NCBI GenBank assembly: GCA_958296235.1 | Contig: OY282457.1 | Span: 4,025,338 to 4,089,337, forward strand | Source of the DNA: an uncultured Candidatus Binatia bacterium | GTDB lineage: Bacteria > Desulfobacterota > Binatia > Bin18 | Reading direction: 5' to 3' | DNA length: 64,000 bases | In this document: in pieces, positions 1-8,679 of the stretch | How positions within the stretch are numbered: position 1 is the stretch's first letter | Layout: each line of letters starts with the position of its first letter | Position numbers and translations under genes: made by a program | The notes under the pieces: model-generated | The model's database searches: none | What the model was told of the DNA's origin: nothing | What the model saw: only the letters and a program-made list of their open reading frames with translations

Positions 1-545
1 CTATGGTGAACACGGTGGTGGACACCTACGGCCGGATTGACTGCGCTTATAATAACGCAGGCATCGAAGGCCGGCTGGCTTCGACGGATGAATATCCCGA
101 GGACGTGTTTGATAAAGTGATCGACATTAACCTGACTGGCGTGTGGCTGTGCATGAAATACGAGCTGCCGCATATGCTCAAACAGGGCAGCGGAGCGATT
201 GTGAATACGGCCTCGGGGGCCGGTTTGATCGGAGTGGCCGGCATGTCTGCCTATGTGGCGAGCAAGCACGGGGTGGTTGGGTTGACCAAAACCGCGGCCC
301 TGGAATACGCCAAGTCTGGCATTCGGGTGAATTCCGTCTGCCCTGGGCTGATTCAGACGCCTATGGTGGAGCGTCTTACCGCTGACCAACCGCAACTGGG
401 TGAAGCTCTGGTTGCGGCCGAGCCGGTCGGGCGAACCGGCAAACCGGAAGAAATCGCCGAATCCGTGGTCTGGCTGAGTTCGGACGCGGCCTCGTTTGTG
501 ACCGGCCACGCCATGTCGGTTGACGGTGGGTTTGTGGCCCAATAA
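1..545 (+). CDS. SDR family oxidoreductase, 5' end outside the window
   Basis: C-terminal 180 residues of a classical short-chain dehydrogenase/reductase, an NAD(P)-dependent alcohol/ketone oxidoreductase. Numbering from the first ATG in view (position 3), the NNAG structural motif is at 17-20, the catalytic Ser at about 71, and the YxxxK catalytic pair at Tyr84/Lys88. The usual PGxxxTPM-like stretch follows, as does the C-terminal VDGG end typical of the family. The glycine-rich TGxxxGxG cofactor motif is missing, so the true start lies upstream of position 1 and the ATG at 3 is internal. The substrate cannot be told from this part. No partner gene is visible; a repeat-rich gap follows the stop. 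Confidence 0.9.
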   Translation, partial: MVNTVVDTYGRIDCAYNNAGIEGRLASTDEYPEDVFDKVIDINLTGVWLCMKYELPHMLKQGSGAIVNTASGAGLIGVAGMSAYVASKHGVVGLTKTAALEYAKSGIRVNSVCPGLIQTPMVERLTADQPQLGEALVAAEPVGRTGKPEEIAESVVWLSSDAASFVTGHAMSVDGGFVAQ

Positions 546-555
546 CCCTCGGTCT

Positions 556-648
556 TCCCTGTCCTGCTCCCTCTCCCCTGGAGGCCTGCCCTGAGCCTGT
601 CGAAGGGGAGGGGGCCAGGGTGAGGGGGAAATGGCAAACTGAGACACT
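556..648. repeat. Palindromic GC-rich repeat, family R1, with one TGTCTC end
   Basis: Intergenic repeat made of C-rich then G-rich blocks (ctccctctcccc ... ggggagggggcc). It ends in aaactgagacac at about 636-647. The same end and the same blocks recur near 15.5, 17.6-18.0, 33.1 and 39.7 kb. No coding potential is seen. Confidence 0.7.
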
Positions 649-667
649 ACGGAATATAGCGAAGTCA

Positions 668-739
668 GCAGGTCGGATGAGCAGAGCGTAATCCGAAAGG
701 GCGGGCTGTCGGCTTACGTCTGCGGCTCACCTGACCTGC
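668..739. repeat. Imperfect inverted repeat, REP-like
   Basis: The left arm begins gcaggtcggatgagc and the right arm ends gctcacctgacctgc. The arms (about 27 and 29 bases) pair with a few mismatches around a GC-rich centre, giving a long hairpin in the gap before the membrane protein gene. It resembles the widespread GGTCGGATTA-type bacterial interspersed palindromes. Confidence 0.6.
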
Positions 740-811
740 AAGGCTACACCTAAGGGTGAATTGCCCTGACTGAAAACAGGCCCGGGTATCGTGCCAGGCG
801 GAGGAACGGTC

Positions 812-1354
812 ATGGAAGCGCCACTGTGGTTATTGCTCGGCTGGGGCGGGATTGGCGCTATAGATTTTGTCTATAATCACATCTATCGCTACCGCCTCTA
901 CGCCCACGCCGCCAGTTTTCGCGAGCATGGTGTCCACACCCTGCTCGCCCTGGTCCTCACCGTTACGGTGGTGATGCTGGTCTTTGTTGAAATGGGGAGC
1001 GTCGGATTTACCATCTTTCTCGGCATTCAGGTCCTCGCCGTGATCTTCACTCTGTGGGATGTGTCAATCGAGCCAGCGTCGCGGGCGCCCCTGGGAGGAT
1101 TGCCGCGGCACGAATATGTGCTGCATACGGTTATTTTTCTGCTGCACGGAGCCTTTGTGTGGGCGGTGATTACCAACGCCCATCAGCTAGTTCACGGCGC
1201 GGGATTCGGGGTATGGCGCTGGCCGCCACTGCCCCTGTTTCTGCTTGTTGAGGCGGTGATCTTTGCGCTGGTCGGAGCCGGCGTCTGTGTCTTACACCTC
1301 TACCTGCTCAGCGTGGGCTACCGAACGCTCAAAACAGGGGTCGCGGCCGGCTGA
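812..1354 (+). CDS. Conserved integral membrane protein of unknown function
   Basis: 180-residue hydrophobic protein with about five predicted membrane segments (near 4-20, 42-60, 62-80, 103-122 and 139-160). Charged, His-containing loops carry short motifs such as YNHIYRYR near the first segment and RHEYVLH before the fourth. I do not recognise the family. The ATG at 812 is chosen because a GGCGGAGG ribosome site lies just upstream; the alternative GTG at 791 would put this site inside the gene. It stands alone between repeats and the toxin-antitoxin pair, so context gives no function. Confidence 0.7.
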   Translation: MEAPLWLLLGWGGIGAIDFVYNHIYRYRLYAHAASFREHGVHTLLALVLTVTVVMLVFVEMGSVGFTIFLGIQVLAVIFTLWDVSIEPASRAPLGGLPRHEYVLHTVIFLLHGAFVWAVITNAHQLVHGAGFGVWRWPPLPLFLLVEAVIFALVGAGVCVLHLYLLSVGYRTLKTGVAAG

Positions 1355-1560
1355 TGGAACCGCAGGAAGGCCAAATCGCATGGGCGTCCCCTCCTTTTGG
1401 AAGCCATCTAGCCCCGGCGGTGGGAGCGTGTCAACCGTTTCTTCTGTGTGAAATATAAGGTCTTTTTTCGGAAGTGGGAGCATCTTGCCCGCATGAGTCA
1501 CCTCCGAGGAGGGGAGGGGAAAGGGGCAAATGGATGCTGTAGAGGAGGGAGGGCAGCATA

Positions 1561-1984
1561 TTATTCCCAACACACGAGCTGAAACCGGCGATATTGCCGA
1601 ATATCAATAAAATCATGACGGTTCAGCGTAATGACAGTGGCTCCGATAGAACGAGCGGCGAGCGCGATTAAAACGTCAAAGGAGAGTTCTTGAATCTTCC
1701 GTTTCTCATAGCCTTTTTCAGCCGCAAGACGCGCAACGATGGTCGCACTGTCCTGCCAATCTTTCGCCGTCGGGGTAATCAGACGAAGACTGGCGGCCAG
1801 GTCTCGTGCAAATGCCTGTTCGGTGGCAGTCCGAGACCCTCTCAGCAATTCATGAATGACAACGGAACTGCCCCGAAACAAAAATGGGCTTGCGAGAATT
1901 TTTTGGGTAAAACGGCCGGGTACGGAAGTTATCGATGTAAACCGAGGTATCCAGAATGGCGAGACTAACGGTCTTGGAAGGCAT
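1561..1984 (-). pseudogene. PIN-domain toxin (VapC-type), frameshifted
   Basis: Two reading frames together make one PIN-domain RNase toxin. The N-terminal part starts at the ATG at 1984 and reads MPSKT then the PIN signature ILDTSVYID. After FRT the frame shifts near 1918-1920, at a run of three G (+ strand). The second frame continues with GRFTQKIL and the rest of the domain to the stop at 1561, with a conserved acidic patch (FDVLIAL) and a C-terminal NRHDF. Removing one base of the run restores a single product of about 140 residues, a normal VapC length. The start overlaps the antitoxin gene by 20 bases. Either the toxin is dead or the extra base is a sequencing error. Confidence 0.75.
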
Positions 1985-2156
1985 CCGGCTCGCCAACCCC
2001 ACTATACTTCTTCACAACTTTCTCATGCGCGGCTTTCTCGGCAACAAAGTCCAACGCGGCTCTTACCGTTTCAGCGGGACGCTGGGTCTTGAGATAGCGA
2101 CCGACTTGACGCAATTGTTTTTCCTCTAACCGAGTGGTGACATTCTTCTTGGGCAT
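1965..2156 (-). CDS. VapB-type antitoxin
   Basis: 63-residue protein with a short N-terminal strand then helices (TTRLEEKQLRQVGRYLK ... PAETVRAALDFVAE), the layout of a ribbon-helix-helix (MetJ/Arc-like) VapB antitoxin. It would repress its own operon and neutralise the PIN toxin encoded directly downstream with a 20-base overlap. A GGAGGG ribosome site sits 8 bases before the ATG at 2156. The antitoxin frame is intact although the toxin frame is broken. Confidence 0.7.
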   Translation of the reverse strand: MPKKNVTTRLEEKQLRQVGRYLKTQRPAETVRAALDFVAEKAAHEKVVKKYSGVGEPDAFQDR

Positions 2157-2243
2157 GAAGAATTCCCTCCGCTCTCCTGATGAATGTCAGCCTACCGGGT
2201 TCTCCGGGGGCCGGCAAGCGTGTGGACAGGGCGGAGCGCGTCC

Positions 2244-3653
2244 CTAGCCTTTTGGTTTTGTCATATCCGCCGGCCGGACCCAGGCGTCAAACTCTTCTGG
2301 GGTGAGATATCCGAGAGACAGGGCGGCCTCGCGCAGGCTGGTGCCTTCTTTATGCGCCTTTTTGGCAATTTCCGCGGCTTTCTCATAACCGATATGGGGG
2401 TTGAGGGCTGTAACGATCATAAGGGAATCCCGCAGATGTTCTTCAATGCGCGGGGTGTTGGGCTCGATGCCGACCGCGCAATGATCGTTGAAGGCCCCAC
2501 ACGCATCCGCAATCAGTTGGACCGATTCGAGCAGGTTATGCACCATGACGGGTTTGAACACATTGAGTTGGAAGTTGCCCTGGGAGCCCCCAAAGGCCAC
2601 CGCGGCATCATTGCCGAACACCTGCACGGCCACCATAGTCAGGGCTTCGGACTGGGTCGGGTTAACCTTGCCCGGCATGATCGACGACCCCGGCTCGTTC
2701 TCCGGGATGAGAATTTCTCCAATCCCGGCGCGCGGGCCGGACGCCAGCCAGCGCACATCGTTGGCGATTTTCATCAAGGCGCCGGCCAGGGTGCGCAGGG
2801 ACGCACTGGCGGTCACCATAGCGTCGTGGGCTGAAAGAGAGGCGAACTTATTGGGCGCGGAGACAAACGCCCGGCCCGTCTCCTCGGCCATCTTTGCCGC
2901 GGCCAGGTCGCCGAAGCGCGGGTGGGCGTTGAGGCCGGTTCCCACCGCGGTCCCGCCAATCGCCAACTCGTATAAGCCCGGAATCGCACGGCGGACGTCT
3001 GCCAGCGCAGCGTCGAGTTGAGCGACCCAGCCGCTGATTTCCTGGCCCAGGGTGATCGGGGTGGCGTCCTGGAGGTGAGTCCGGCCGACTTTGACGACAT
3101 CCCGAAACTGTTCGGCCTTTGCGTGAAGCGTGGCGCGCAGTCGGCTGACCGCCGGGATCAGGACGTCTTCCAACTGTTCGACCGCGGCGATATGCATGGC
3201 CGTGGGAAAGGTATCGTTGGAACTCTGGCCCCGATTGACGTCGTCATTGGGATGGATGGGCTTCTTGGAACCCATCTCGCCGCCGGCCAGTTCAATCGCT
3301 CGATTGGAGATAACCTCGTTCGAGTTCATATTCGTCTGGGTCCCGGAGCCGGTCTGAAACACGACCAGGGGAAAGTGCTCGTCGAGCTTGCCGGAGATCA
3401 CCTCGTCCGCCGCCTGGACAATAAGATCAACCTTCTCTTGGGGGAGTTGGCCGAGTTCACCGTTGGCCACAGCCGCTCCCTTCTTGAGTACCCCGAGCGC
3501 CCGGATAATGGCCCGCGTAAAGCGAAAACGCTCCACGCCAATCGGGAAGTTATTGCGCGAGCGTTCGGTCTGGGCGCCCCAATAGCGGTCTGCGGCCACT
3601 TCAATGGCCCCCATGCTATCCGTTTCTGTTCGGGTCTGTGGCGTAGCACTCAT
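2244..3653 (-). CDS. fumC: Class II fumarate hydratase (fumarase C)
   Basis: Reversibly hydrates fumarate to L-malate in the TCA cycle; an iron-independent cytosolic homotetramer. 469 residues, close to E. coli FumC. Visible motifs: [10 protein letters not shown] (101-110), SSND (144-147), GRTH with His193 (190-193), and the fumarase/aspartase signature [11 protein letters not shown] (322-332). The start at 3653 has a strong AGGAGG site; longer in-frame starts up to 3794 lack one and would run into the divergent promoter region. It is divergent from the class I fumarase genes, with a shared 152-base intergenic region. Confidence 0.96.
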   Translation of the reverse strand: MSATPQTRTETDSMGAIEVAADRYWGAQTERSRNNFPIGVERFRFTRAIIRALGVLKKGAAVANGELGQLPQEKVDLIVQAADEVISGKLDEHFPLVVFQTGSGTQTNMNSNEVISNRAIELAGGEMGSKKPIHPNDDVNRGQSSNDTFPTAMHIAAVEQLEDVLIPAVSRLRATLHAKAEQFRDVVKVGRTHLQDATPITLGQEISGWVAQLDAALADVRRAIPGLYELAIGGTAVGTGLNAHPRFGDLAAAKMAEETGRAFVSAPNKFASLSAHDAMVTASASLRTLAGALMKIANDVRWLASGPRAGIGEILIPENEPGSSIMPGKVNPTQSEALTMVAVQVFGNDAAVAFGGSQGNFQLNVFKPVMVHNLLESVQLIADACGAFNDHCAVGIEPNTPRIEEHLRDSLMIVTALNPHIGYEKAAEIAKKAHKEGTSLREAALSLGYLTPEEFDAWVRPADMTKPKG

Positions 3654-3805
3654 TGGACTCCTCCTGCCTGTGTTCAATCTCATGAGCCGTGCGTTGCAGG
3701 CAAGCTCCTTACCACGCCTGGAAATTCCCGCCAAGATGGTCCCTGCTCCGCAGCCCGACCTAGACAGGTGGGGTGGACTTTGGCAGATTGTCACGCAGTC
3801 ACGTC

Positions 3806-4648
3806 ATGCGCACCATTGAAGCCCAACAGATCACTGACACGGTTGCCCGGCTGTGTATGGAAGCGAATTATCATCTGGGTGTGGACATGCTGGCCGCGTT
3901 CGACCACGCCCTCAAGACGGAGCGCTCACCGGCCGGCCGCGAAGTCCTCTCCATGCTCAAAGAGAATGCTCGGATCGCCCGGACCGAGCGTCTGCCGTAT
4001 TGCCAGGACACCGGGTTTGTCATCTGTTTTGCCGATGTCGGGCAGGACCTGCATATCAACGGCGGGCTGCTGGAGGACGCCATTAACGCAGGAGTGCGGG
4101 GCGGCTATACCCAGGGCTATCTGCGCGCCTCTATTGTTGAAGGCCCTTTTCGCCGTAAGAATACGGGCGACAACACGCCGGCCGTGGTCCATACCCAACT
4201 CGTTCCCGGCGACCGGCTCTGCCTCAGACTGATGGCCAAGGGCGGCGGCTGTGAAAACCGGAGCCAGTTCAAGATGTGTACCCCGGCGGAGGGGCTTGAA
4301 GGGGCGAAGGCGTTTGTGCTCGACTGCATCCAGAATGCCGGGCCGGATGCCTGCCCGCCGCTGATTGCCGGGGTCGGGATTGGCGGAACGTTTGAGAAAG
4401 CCGCTCTCTTATCCAAGCGCGCCTTGTTTCGTGACATCGGAACGCCCAACCCGGACGCGGAACTCGCTACGCTTGAACACGACCTCCTCAACGAGGCCAA
4501 TACGCTCGGGATCGGGCCGCAGGGCTATGGGGGTGATACCACAGCCTTTGCCATCCATATTAATACCTACCCGTGTCATATTGCCAGCCTGCCGGTGGCG
4601 GTGACCATCGAATGTCACGCCCACCGGCACCGGCAAGCGATCCTGTAA
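3806..4648 (+). CDS. Class I fumarate hydratase, alpha (Fe-S) subunit
   Basis: 280-residue N-terminal half of a two-subunit class I fumarase (TtdA-like family), an oxygen-sensitive [4Fe-4S] hydro-lyase acting on fumarate/malate. The cluster ligands are visible: Cys66 in YCQDTG, Cys149 in GGGCEN and Cys183 in ACPP, followed by GVGIGG. The ATG at 3806 gives an N-terminus that matches the family; an upstream start at 3773 adds an unlikely leader. The beta subunit begins 17 bases downstream. L-tartrate dehydratase has the same architecture, so the substrate is inferred from the fumC and sdh neighbours. Confidence 0.9.
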   Translation: MRTIEAQQITDTVARLCMEANYHLGVDMLAAFDHALKTERSPAGREVLSMLKENARIARTERLPYCQDTGFVICFADVGQDLHINGGLLEDAINAGVRGGYTQGYLRASIVEGPFRRKNTGDNTPAVVHTQLVPGDRLCLRLMAKGGGCENRSQFKMCTPAEGLEGAKAFVLDCIQNAGPDACPPLIAGVGIGGTFEKAALLSKRALFRDIGTPNPDAELATLEHDLLNEANTLGIGPQGYGGDTTAFAIHINTYPCHIASLPVAVTIECHAHRHRQAIL

Positions 4649-4665
4649 GCGCACTGGAGCGGCGG

Positions 4666-5226
4666 ATGGCGACAGCAGAGATGCGGCTCCTGACCCCGCC
4701 ATTGGCTGATAGGGACATTCTGGGTTTACGGGCCGGCGACCAGGTGCGGTTCTCCGGCGTATTGCTGACTGCCCGGGACGCTGCCCATAAACGACTGGTG
4801 GCCGGCCTCGACGCGGGTCAGTCCCTCCCGATTGATCTCTACGGACAGGTCCTATACTACGTAGGGCCGACGCCACCACGACCGGGTATGGTCATTGGCG
4901 CGGCCGGACCCACAACAGGAGGACGCATGGACGCCTACGCCTCCAAGCTGATGGCCCTGGGGCTTAAGGGAATGATCGGGAAAGGCGGCCGCTCGCGCGC
5001 CGTCCGCGAGGCGATGCAGCAGCATGGCTGCGTCTACTTCGGCGCGGTCGGCGGGGCCGGGGCGCTCCTGTCCAAATATATTCGGAGCGCGGAGGTCGTG
5101 GCCTACGCGGATTTGGGTACGGAAGCCGTTCGACGCCTGGTTGTCGAGGATTTCCCCGGTATCGTCATCAATGATGTCTATGGAAACGATCTGTATGAAG
5201 ACGGGCGTAGAACCTACGCACGCTGA
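4666..5226 (+). CDS. Class I fumarate hydratase, beta subunit
   Basis: 186-residue C-terminal half of class I fumarase (TtdB-like). It binds substrate and completes the active site of the alpha subunit. The family motif GPTTxxRxD is at 81-89 and GKGG at 106-109. The ATG at 4666 follows GGAG six bases upstream; an alternative ATG at 4612 would overlap the alpha gene by 37 bases. The last codons lie in a sequence that is repeated directly downstream (see the repeat at 5207-5295). Confidence 0.88.
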   Translation: MATAEMRLLTPPLADRDILGLRAGDQVRFSGVLLTARDAAHKRLVAGLDAGQSLPIDLYGQVLYYVGPTPPRPGMVIGAAGPTTGGRMDAYASKLMALGLKGMIGKGGRSRAVREAMQQHGCVYFGAVGGAGALLSKYIRSAEVVAYADLGTEAVRRLVVEDFPGIVINDVYGNDLYEDGRRTYAR

Positions 5227-5295
5227 ATAAACTAAAAAGGGCAACCACGGGGGGTTGCCCCTACGGTAGAACCTACGCGCGTGCGGAATAAACGC
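5207..5295. repeat. Hairpin element flanked by a duplicated gene end
   Basis: The end of the fumarase beta gene (gtagaacctacgc ... gaataaac, from 5207) is repeated at 5266-5295 as a near copy. Between the copies lies a hairpin, gggcaacc (5239-5246) pairing with ggttgccc (5253-5260), followed by ctac. This looks like a short palindromic element inserted with duplication of its flank. The hairpin could also stop or pace transcription between the fumarase and succinate dehydrogenase genes, but no T-run follows it. Confidence 0.7.
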
Positions 5296-5320
5296 AACAC
5301 TACGACGAGGGATGGTGAGT

Positions 5321-6106
5321 ATGAGTGATCAAGCCGTTGCTGTGAATAGAGGAGGCCCGACTGACAAAACACTCCGCATCGATGCTTGGTGGGTCGAGCC
5401 GGCGGTCACGGTCGGGATGCTCTCGACGTTTCTCATTTATACGACCTGGGCGGCCCTGGTGAATGAGCATTACTATGTCGCGCCCTATCTGTCGCCGTTT
5501 TATTCGCCCTGCCTGAGCACCTCGTGCGCGCATGTGACGCTTGGCCTGTTCGACTGGCCGTTGTCGCCGGCCATTCTGATTCTGTGGGCGCCGGCCGGCT
5601 TTCGCCTGACCTGCTATTACTACCGGAAAGCCTATTATCGCTCGTTCTGGATGTCGCCGCCGGCCTGTGCCGTGCGGGATGGCCACGCCCAATACTCCGG
5701 GGAAACGCGCTTTCCCCTGCTGATGCAAAACCTCCACCGCTATTTTTTCTACGCCGCTACTCTGGTGGTGCTCTTCCTGTGGTGGGACGCGCTGCTGGCC
5801 TTCCGCTTTCCGACTACGGATGGCGGCAGCGAGTTCGGCCTGGGCCTCGGGACGCTGGTGCTGATTGCCAACGCCGCGTTTCTGTCCCTCTACTCGTTTT
5901 CGTGCCACTCCTGCCGCCATCTGTGTGGGGGCGGCCTCGATGTGCTGTCGCAGTCTCCCCTGCGGCTCAAGCTGTGGCGTCAGGTCAGCCGCCTCAATGA
6001 AAACCATATGCTCTTTGCCTGGATCAGCCTGGTTGGGGTGATGCTGACGGATGTGTATGTGCGCTTCATATCAATGGGATATATTTCAGATGTGAGGTTC
6101 TTCTAA
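5321..6106 (+). CDS. sdhC: Succinate dehydrogenase membrane anchor, Sdh1-like
   Basis: 261-residue membrane subunit with about five membrane segments (near 30-46, 82-98, 141-160, 176-194, 231-248). It anchors the flavoprotein and Fe-S subunits encoded directly after it and passes electrons to quinone. It does not look like the paired E. coli SdhC/SdhD anchors but like the single anchor of mycobacterial Sdh1. Two Cys/His clusters stand out: SPCLSTSCAH (Cys64, Cys69, His71) and SCHSCRHLC (Cys195, His196, Cys198, His200, Cys202). In the mycobacterial enzyme comparable residues were reported to hold a membrane-embedded Rieske-type cluster. The ATG at 5321 follows GAGGGA; the ATG at 5312 overlaps that site. 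One base separates it from sdhA. Confidence 0.85.
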   Translation: MSDQAVAVNRGGPTDKTLRIDAWWVEPAVTVGMLSTFLIYTTWAALVNEHYYVAPYLSPFYSPCLSTSCAHVTLGLFDWPLSPAILILWAPAGFRLTCYYYRKAYYRSFWMSPPACAVRDGHAQYSGETRFPLLMQNLHRYFFYAATLVVLFLWWDALLAFRFPTTDGGSEFGLGLGTLVLIANAAFLSLYSFSCHSCRHLCGGGLDVLSQSPLRLKLWRQVSRLNENHMLFAWISLVGVMLTDVYVRFISMGYISDVRFF

Positions 6107-6107
6107 G

Positions 6108-7913
6108 ATGGCAAACGATAAGTACGAGACTCACGAATACGATGTGATCGTGATTGGTGCGGGTGGCGCCGGACTTCGCGCCGCCATCGAAGCCTCAGCG
6201 GCCGGCGTCAAAACCGCTCTTATCTGTAAATCCCTGCTCGGGAAGGCGCATACGGTCATGGCCGAGGGCGGGATCGCCGCGGCCCTGCGCAACGTCTACC
6301 AGGAAGACAACTGGAAGGTCCACTTCCGGGACACCATGCGCGGCGGCAAAATGCTCAACAACTGGCGCATGGCCCAGCTCCACGCCCAGGAGGCGCCGGA
6401 CCGGGTTTTGGAACTCGAAGAGTGGGGGGCGCTTTTTGATCGGACCAAGGACGGGCGTATTCTTCAGCGCGATTTTGGCGGGCATCGCTACGCGCGTCTC
6501 GCCCATGTGGGCGACCGGACCGGCCTGGAGATGATACGCACCCTGCAGCAGCACGCCGTTCATAAGGGCATCGATGTCTACATGGAGTGCAACATCCAGC
6601 GCCTGCTCAAGGACGGAGACCGCGTGTGCGGAGCGTTTGGCTACTGGCGTGAAAGCGGCAAGTTTGTCACCTTCAAATCCAAAGCCACTGTGCTGGCCAC
6701 CGGCGGGGTGGGCAAGGCCTGGAAGTTTACCTCAAACTCGTGGGAATACACTGGCGATGGGACGACCCTGGCGGCCGATGCCGGCGCCGACCTGATCGAT
6801 ATGGAAATGATCCAGTTTCATCCCACCGGCATGGTCTGGCCCAACAGTGTGCGCGGTATCCTGGTCACTGAAGGGGTGCGGGGCGACGGCGGGACCCTTC
6901 GGAATTCCGAGGGCGAGCGCTTCATGTTCAACTATATTACCGACTACTTCAGGGCGGAAACGGCCGAGACCGAGGAAGAGGCTGACGCCTGGTATGAGGA
7001 CAAAACAAATAACCGCCGCACGCCCGACCTGCTGCCCCGCGACGAGGTGGCGCGGGCGATTAACGCCGAGGTCAAGGCCGGTCGGGGCAGCCCGCACGGC
7101 GGGGTCTTGCTGGATATCGCCTCGCGCCGGAGCGCCGAGTATATTGCGCGGCGTCTGCCCTCCATGCACCACCAGTTCAAGGAGCTGGCCGACGTTGATA
7201 TTACAAAAGAGCCGATGGAGGTCGGTCCGACCTGTCACTACATCATGGGGGGCGTTCGGGTTGAAGCCGATACCGCCGCCACGACCGTGCCGGGGCTGTA
7301 CGCCGCGGGCGAAGTGGCGGCCGGCCTGCACGGAGCCAACCGCTTAGGCGGGAATTCGCTGTCCGACCTGCTCGTCTTTGGCCGGCGCGCTGGCCTGTAT
7401 GCGGCCCAATATGCGCAAGATCTCGAAGGCCATCCCAGCCCGGCTACCGACCAGATTGAGCAGTGCGCCCAAGAGCTGCTCGCCCCGTTCAACAACGACG
7501 GTGGCGAGAACCCGTATAGCGTCCACATGGCCCTGCAAGACTGCATGCAGAATCTGGTTGGGATCATCCGCGCCGAGAGCGAGCTCAAAAAGGCGCAAAC
7601 CGAGATTGCCAGTTTGAAAGAGCGGCTGGCCAGGGTCACGGTCGAGGGCCACCGCCAGTATAATCCGGGCTGGAATCTGGCGCTCGACTTGCAGTCGCTG
7701 CTGACGGTCGCCGAAGCTACCACCATGGGAGCGCTGGAGCGCAAAGAGAGCCGGGGCGGTCATACCCGAGAAGATCATCCCGGACCCGACCCGGACAAAT
7801 ACGGCAAGATCAATCTCGTGCTGCGTCGCAAAGACGGAGAGTTCAGCCTGTCCGCAGAGCCCTTGCCTGAGATGCCCGACGATCTCAAGGAATTATTTGA
7901 GGAGGGTAGATAA
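6108..7913 (+). CDS. sdhA: Succinate dehydrogenase flavoprotein subunit
   Basis: 601-residue FAD subunit that oxidises succinate to fumarate. The Rossmann GAGGAG is at 17-22. His48 in the AHTVMAEGG stretch is at the usual site of covalent FAD attachment. Active-site landmarks HPTG, GVRGDGG and HYIMGG follow, then the C-terminal FAD-binding GANRLGGNSL. The length matches the family. It is translationally coupled to sdhB: the last base of its stop codon is the first base of the next ATG. Fumarate reductase is the main alternative, but the anchor type and fumarase neighbours fit succinate oxidation. Confidence 0.96.
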   Translation: MANDKYETHEYDVIVIGAGGAGLRAAIEASAAGVKTALICKSLLGKAHTVMAEGGIAAALRNVYQEDNWKVHFRDTMRGGKMLNNWRMAQLHAQEAPDRVLELEEWGALFDRTKDGRILQRDFGGHRYARLAHVGDRTGLEMIRTLQQHAVHKGIDVYMECNIQRLLKDGDRVCGAFGYWRESGKFVTFKSKATVLATGGVGKAWKFTSNSWEYTGDGTTLAADAGADLIDMEMIQFHPTGMVWPNSVRGILVTEGVRGDGGTLRNSEGERFMFNYITDYFRAETAETEEEADAWYEDKTNNRRTPDLLPRDEVARAINAEVKAGRGSPHGGVLLDIASRRSAEYIARRLPSMHHQFKELADVDITKEPMEVGPTCHYIMGGVRVEADTAATTVPGLYAAGEVAAGLHGANRLGGNSLSDLLVFGRRAGLYAAQYAQDLEGHPSPATDQIEQCAQELLAPFNNDGGENPYSVHMALQDCMQNLVGIIRAESELKKAQTEIASLKERLARVTVEGHRQYNPGWNLALDLQSLLTVAEATTMGALERKESRGGHTREDHPGPDPDKYGKINLVLRRKDGEFSLSAEPLPEMPDDLKELFEEGR

Positions 7914-8659
7914 TGGCCAGTGAATTTACCATGCGCGTCTGGCGCGGCGACCTCTCAGGGGGTGAGTTCAAGGACTATCGGGTCGAGGCGCAGGAAGGGA
8001 TGGTTGTTCTGGATGTGATCCATACCATCCAGGCCACGCAAGCGCCCGACCTGGCGGTCCGCTGGAACTGCAAAGCCGGCAAGTGCGGCTCGTGCAGCGC
8101 CGAGATCAACGGCAAGCCCCGACTGCTGTGCATGACACGGATGAATCTCTTTGAACCGGGCGAAACCATTACGATCTCGCCGATCAAGACCTTTCCGTTA
8201 CTGCGTGACCTGGTGACCGACGTGTCTTTCAATTATGAGAAGGCCAAAAAGATCCCGGCTCTCAAGCTGAAAGCCAAAGAGGCGGACGGCACGCGGCGGA
8301 TGTATCAGGACGATGTGGACCGGGTGCAGGAATTCCACAAATGTATCGAATGCTTCTTATGCCAGGACGTGTGTCACGTCATCCGCGATCACGAAGACAA
8401 TAAGCCCGAGTTTGCCGGGCCGCGTTCGTTCGTGCGCCTGGCCTCCCTGGAAATGCATCCGCTTGACGAGGAGGACCGCCGGGAATTCCTGAAGGGTGAT
8501 GCCGGTCTGGGATATTGCAATATCACTAAGTGCTGCACCGAAGTCTGTCCCGAGGGCATTCACATCACCGACAACGCGATCATTCCGCTGAAAGAGCGGG
8601 TCGTTGATGCCTACTACGATCCGGTCGTGTGGCTGATGAACAAGCTGACGGGCAAGTAA
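7913..8659 (+). CDS. sdhB: Succinate dehydrogenase iron-sulfur subunit
   Basis: 248-residue electron-transfer subunit. The [2Fe-2S] ligands are Cys53, Cys58, Cys61 and Cys73 (CKAGKCGSC ... LLC). The ferredoxin-like half holds CIECFLCQDVC (Cys144, 147, 150, 154) and CNITKCCTEVC (Cys202, 207, 208, 212) for the [4Fe-4S] and [3Fe-4S] centres. It completes an anchor-flavoprotein-iron-sulfur gene order like the mycobacterial sdh1 locus. A hairpin 20 bases past the stop may end transcription. Confidence 0.95.
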   Translation: MASEFTMRVWRGDLSGGEFKDYRVEAQEGMVVLDVIHTIQATQAPDLAVRWNCKAGKCGSCSAEINGKPRLLCMTRMNLFEPGETITISPIKTFPLLRDLVTDVSFNYEKAKKIPALKLKAKEADGTRRMYQDDVDRVQEFHKCIECFLCQDVCHVIRDHEDNKPEFAGPRSFVRLASLEMHPLDEEDRREFLKGDAGLGYCNITKCCTEVCPEGIHITDNAIIPLKERVVDAYYDPVVWLMNKLTGK

Positions 8660-8679
8660 AGGTGGGCAATCGAGAAACA

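Noticed and set aside
3018-4232. 404-codon plus-strand open frame across fumC and the class I fumarase alpha gene
   Set aside because: It lies antisense to fumC for much of its length and out of frame in the alpha gene. It has no family motif, while the other frames show complete fumarase signatures.
5300-6007. Minus-strand open frame opposite the succinate dehydrogenase anchor
   Set aside because: Low-complexity basic sequence with no known fold; the plus-strand frame has membrane segments and couples to sdhA.
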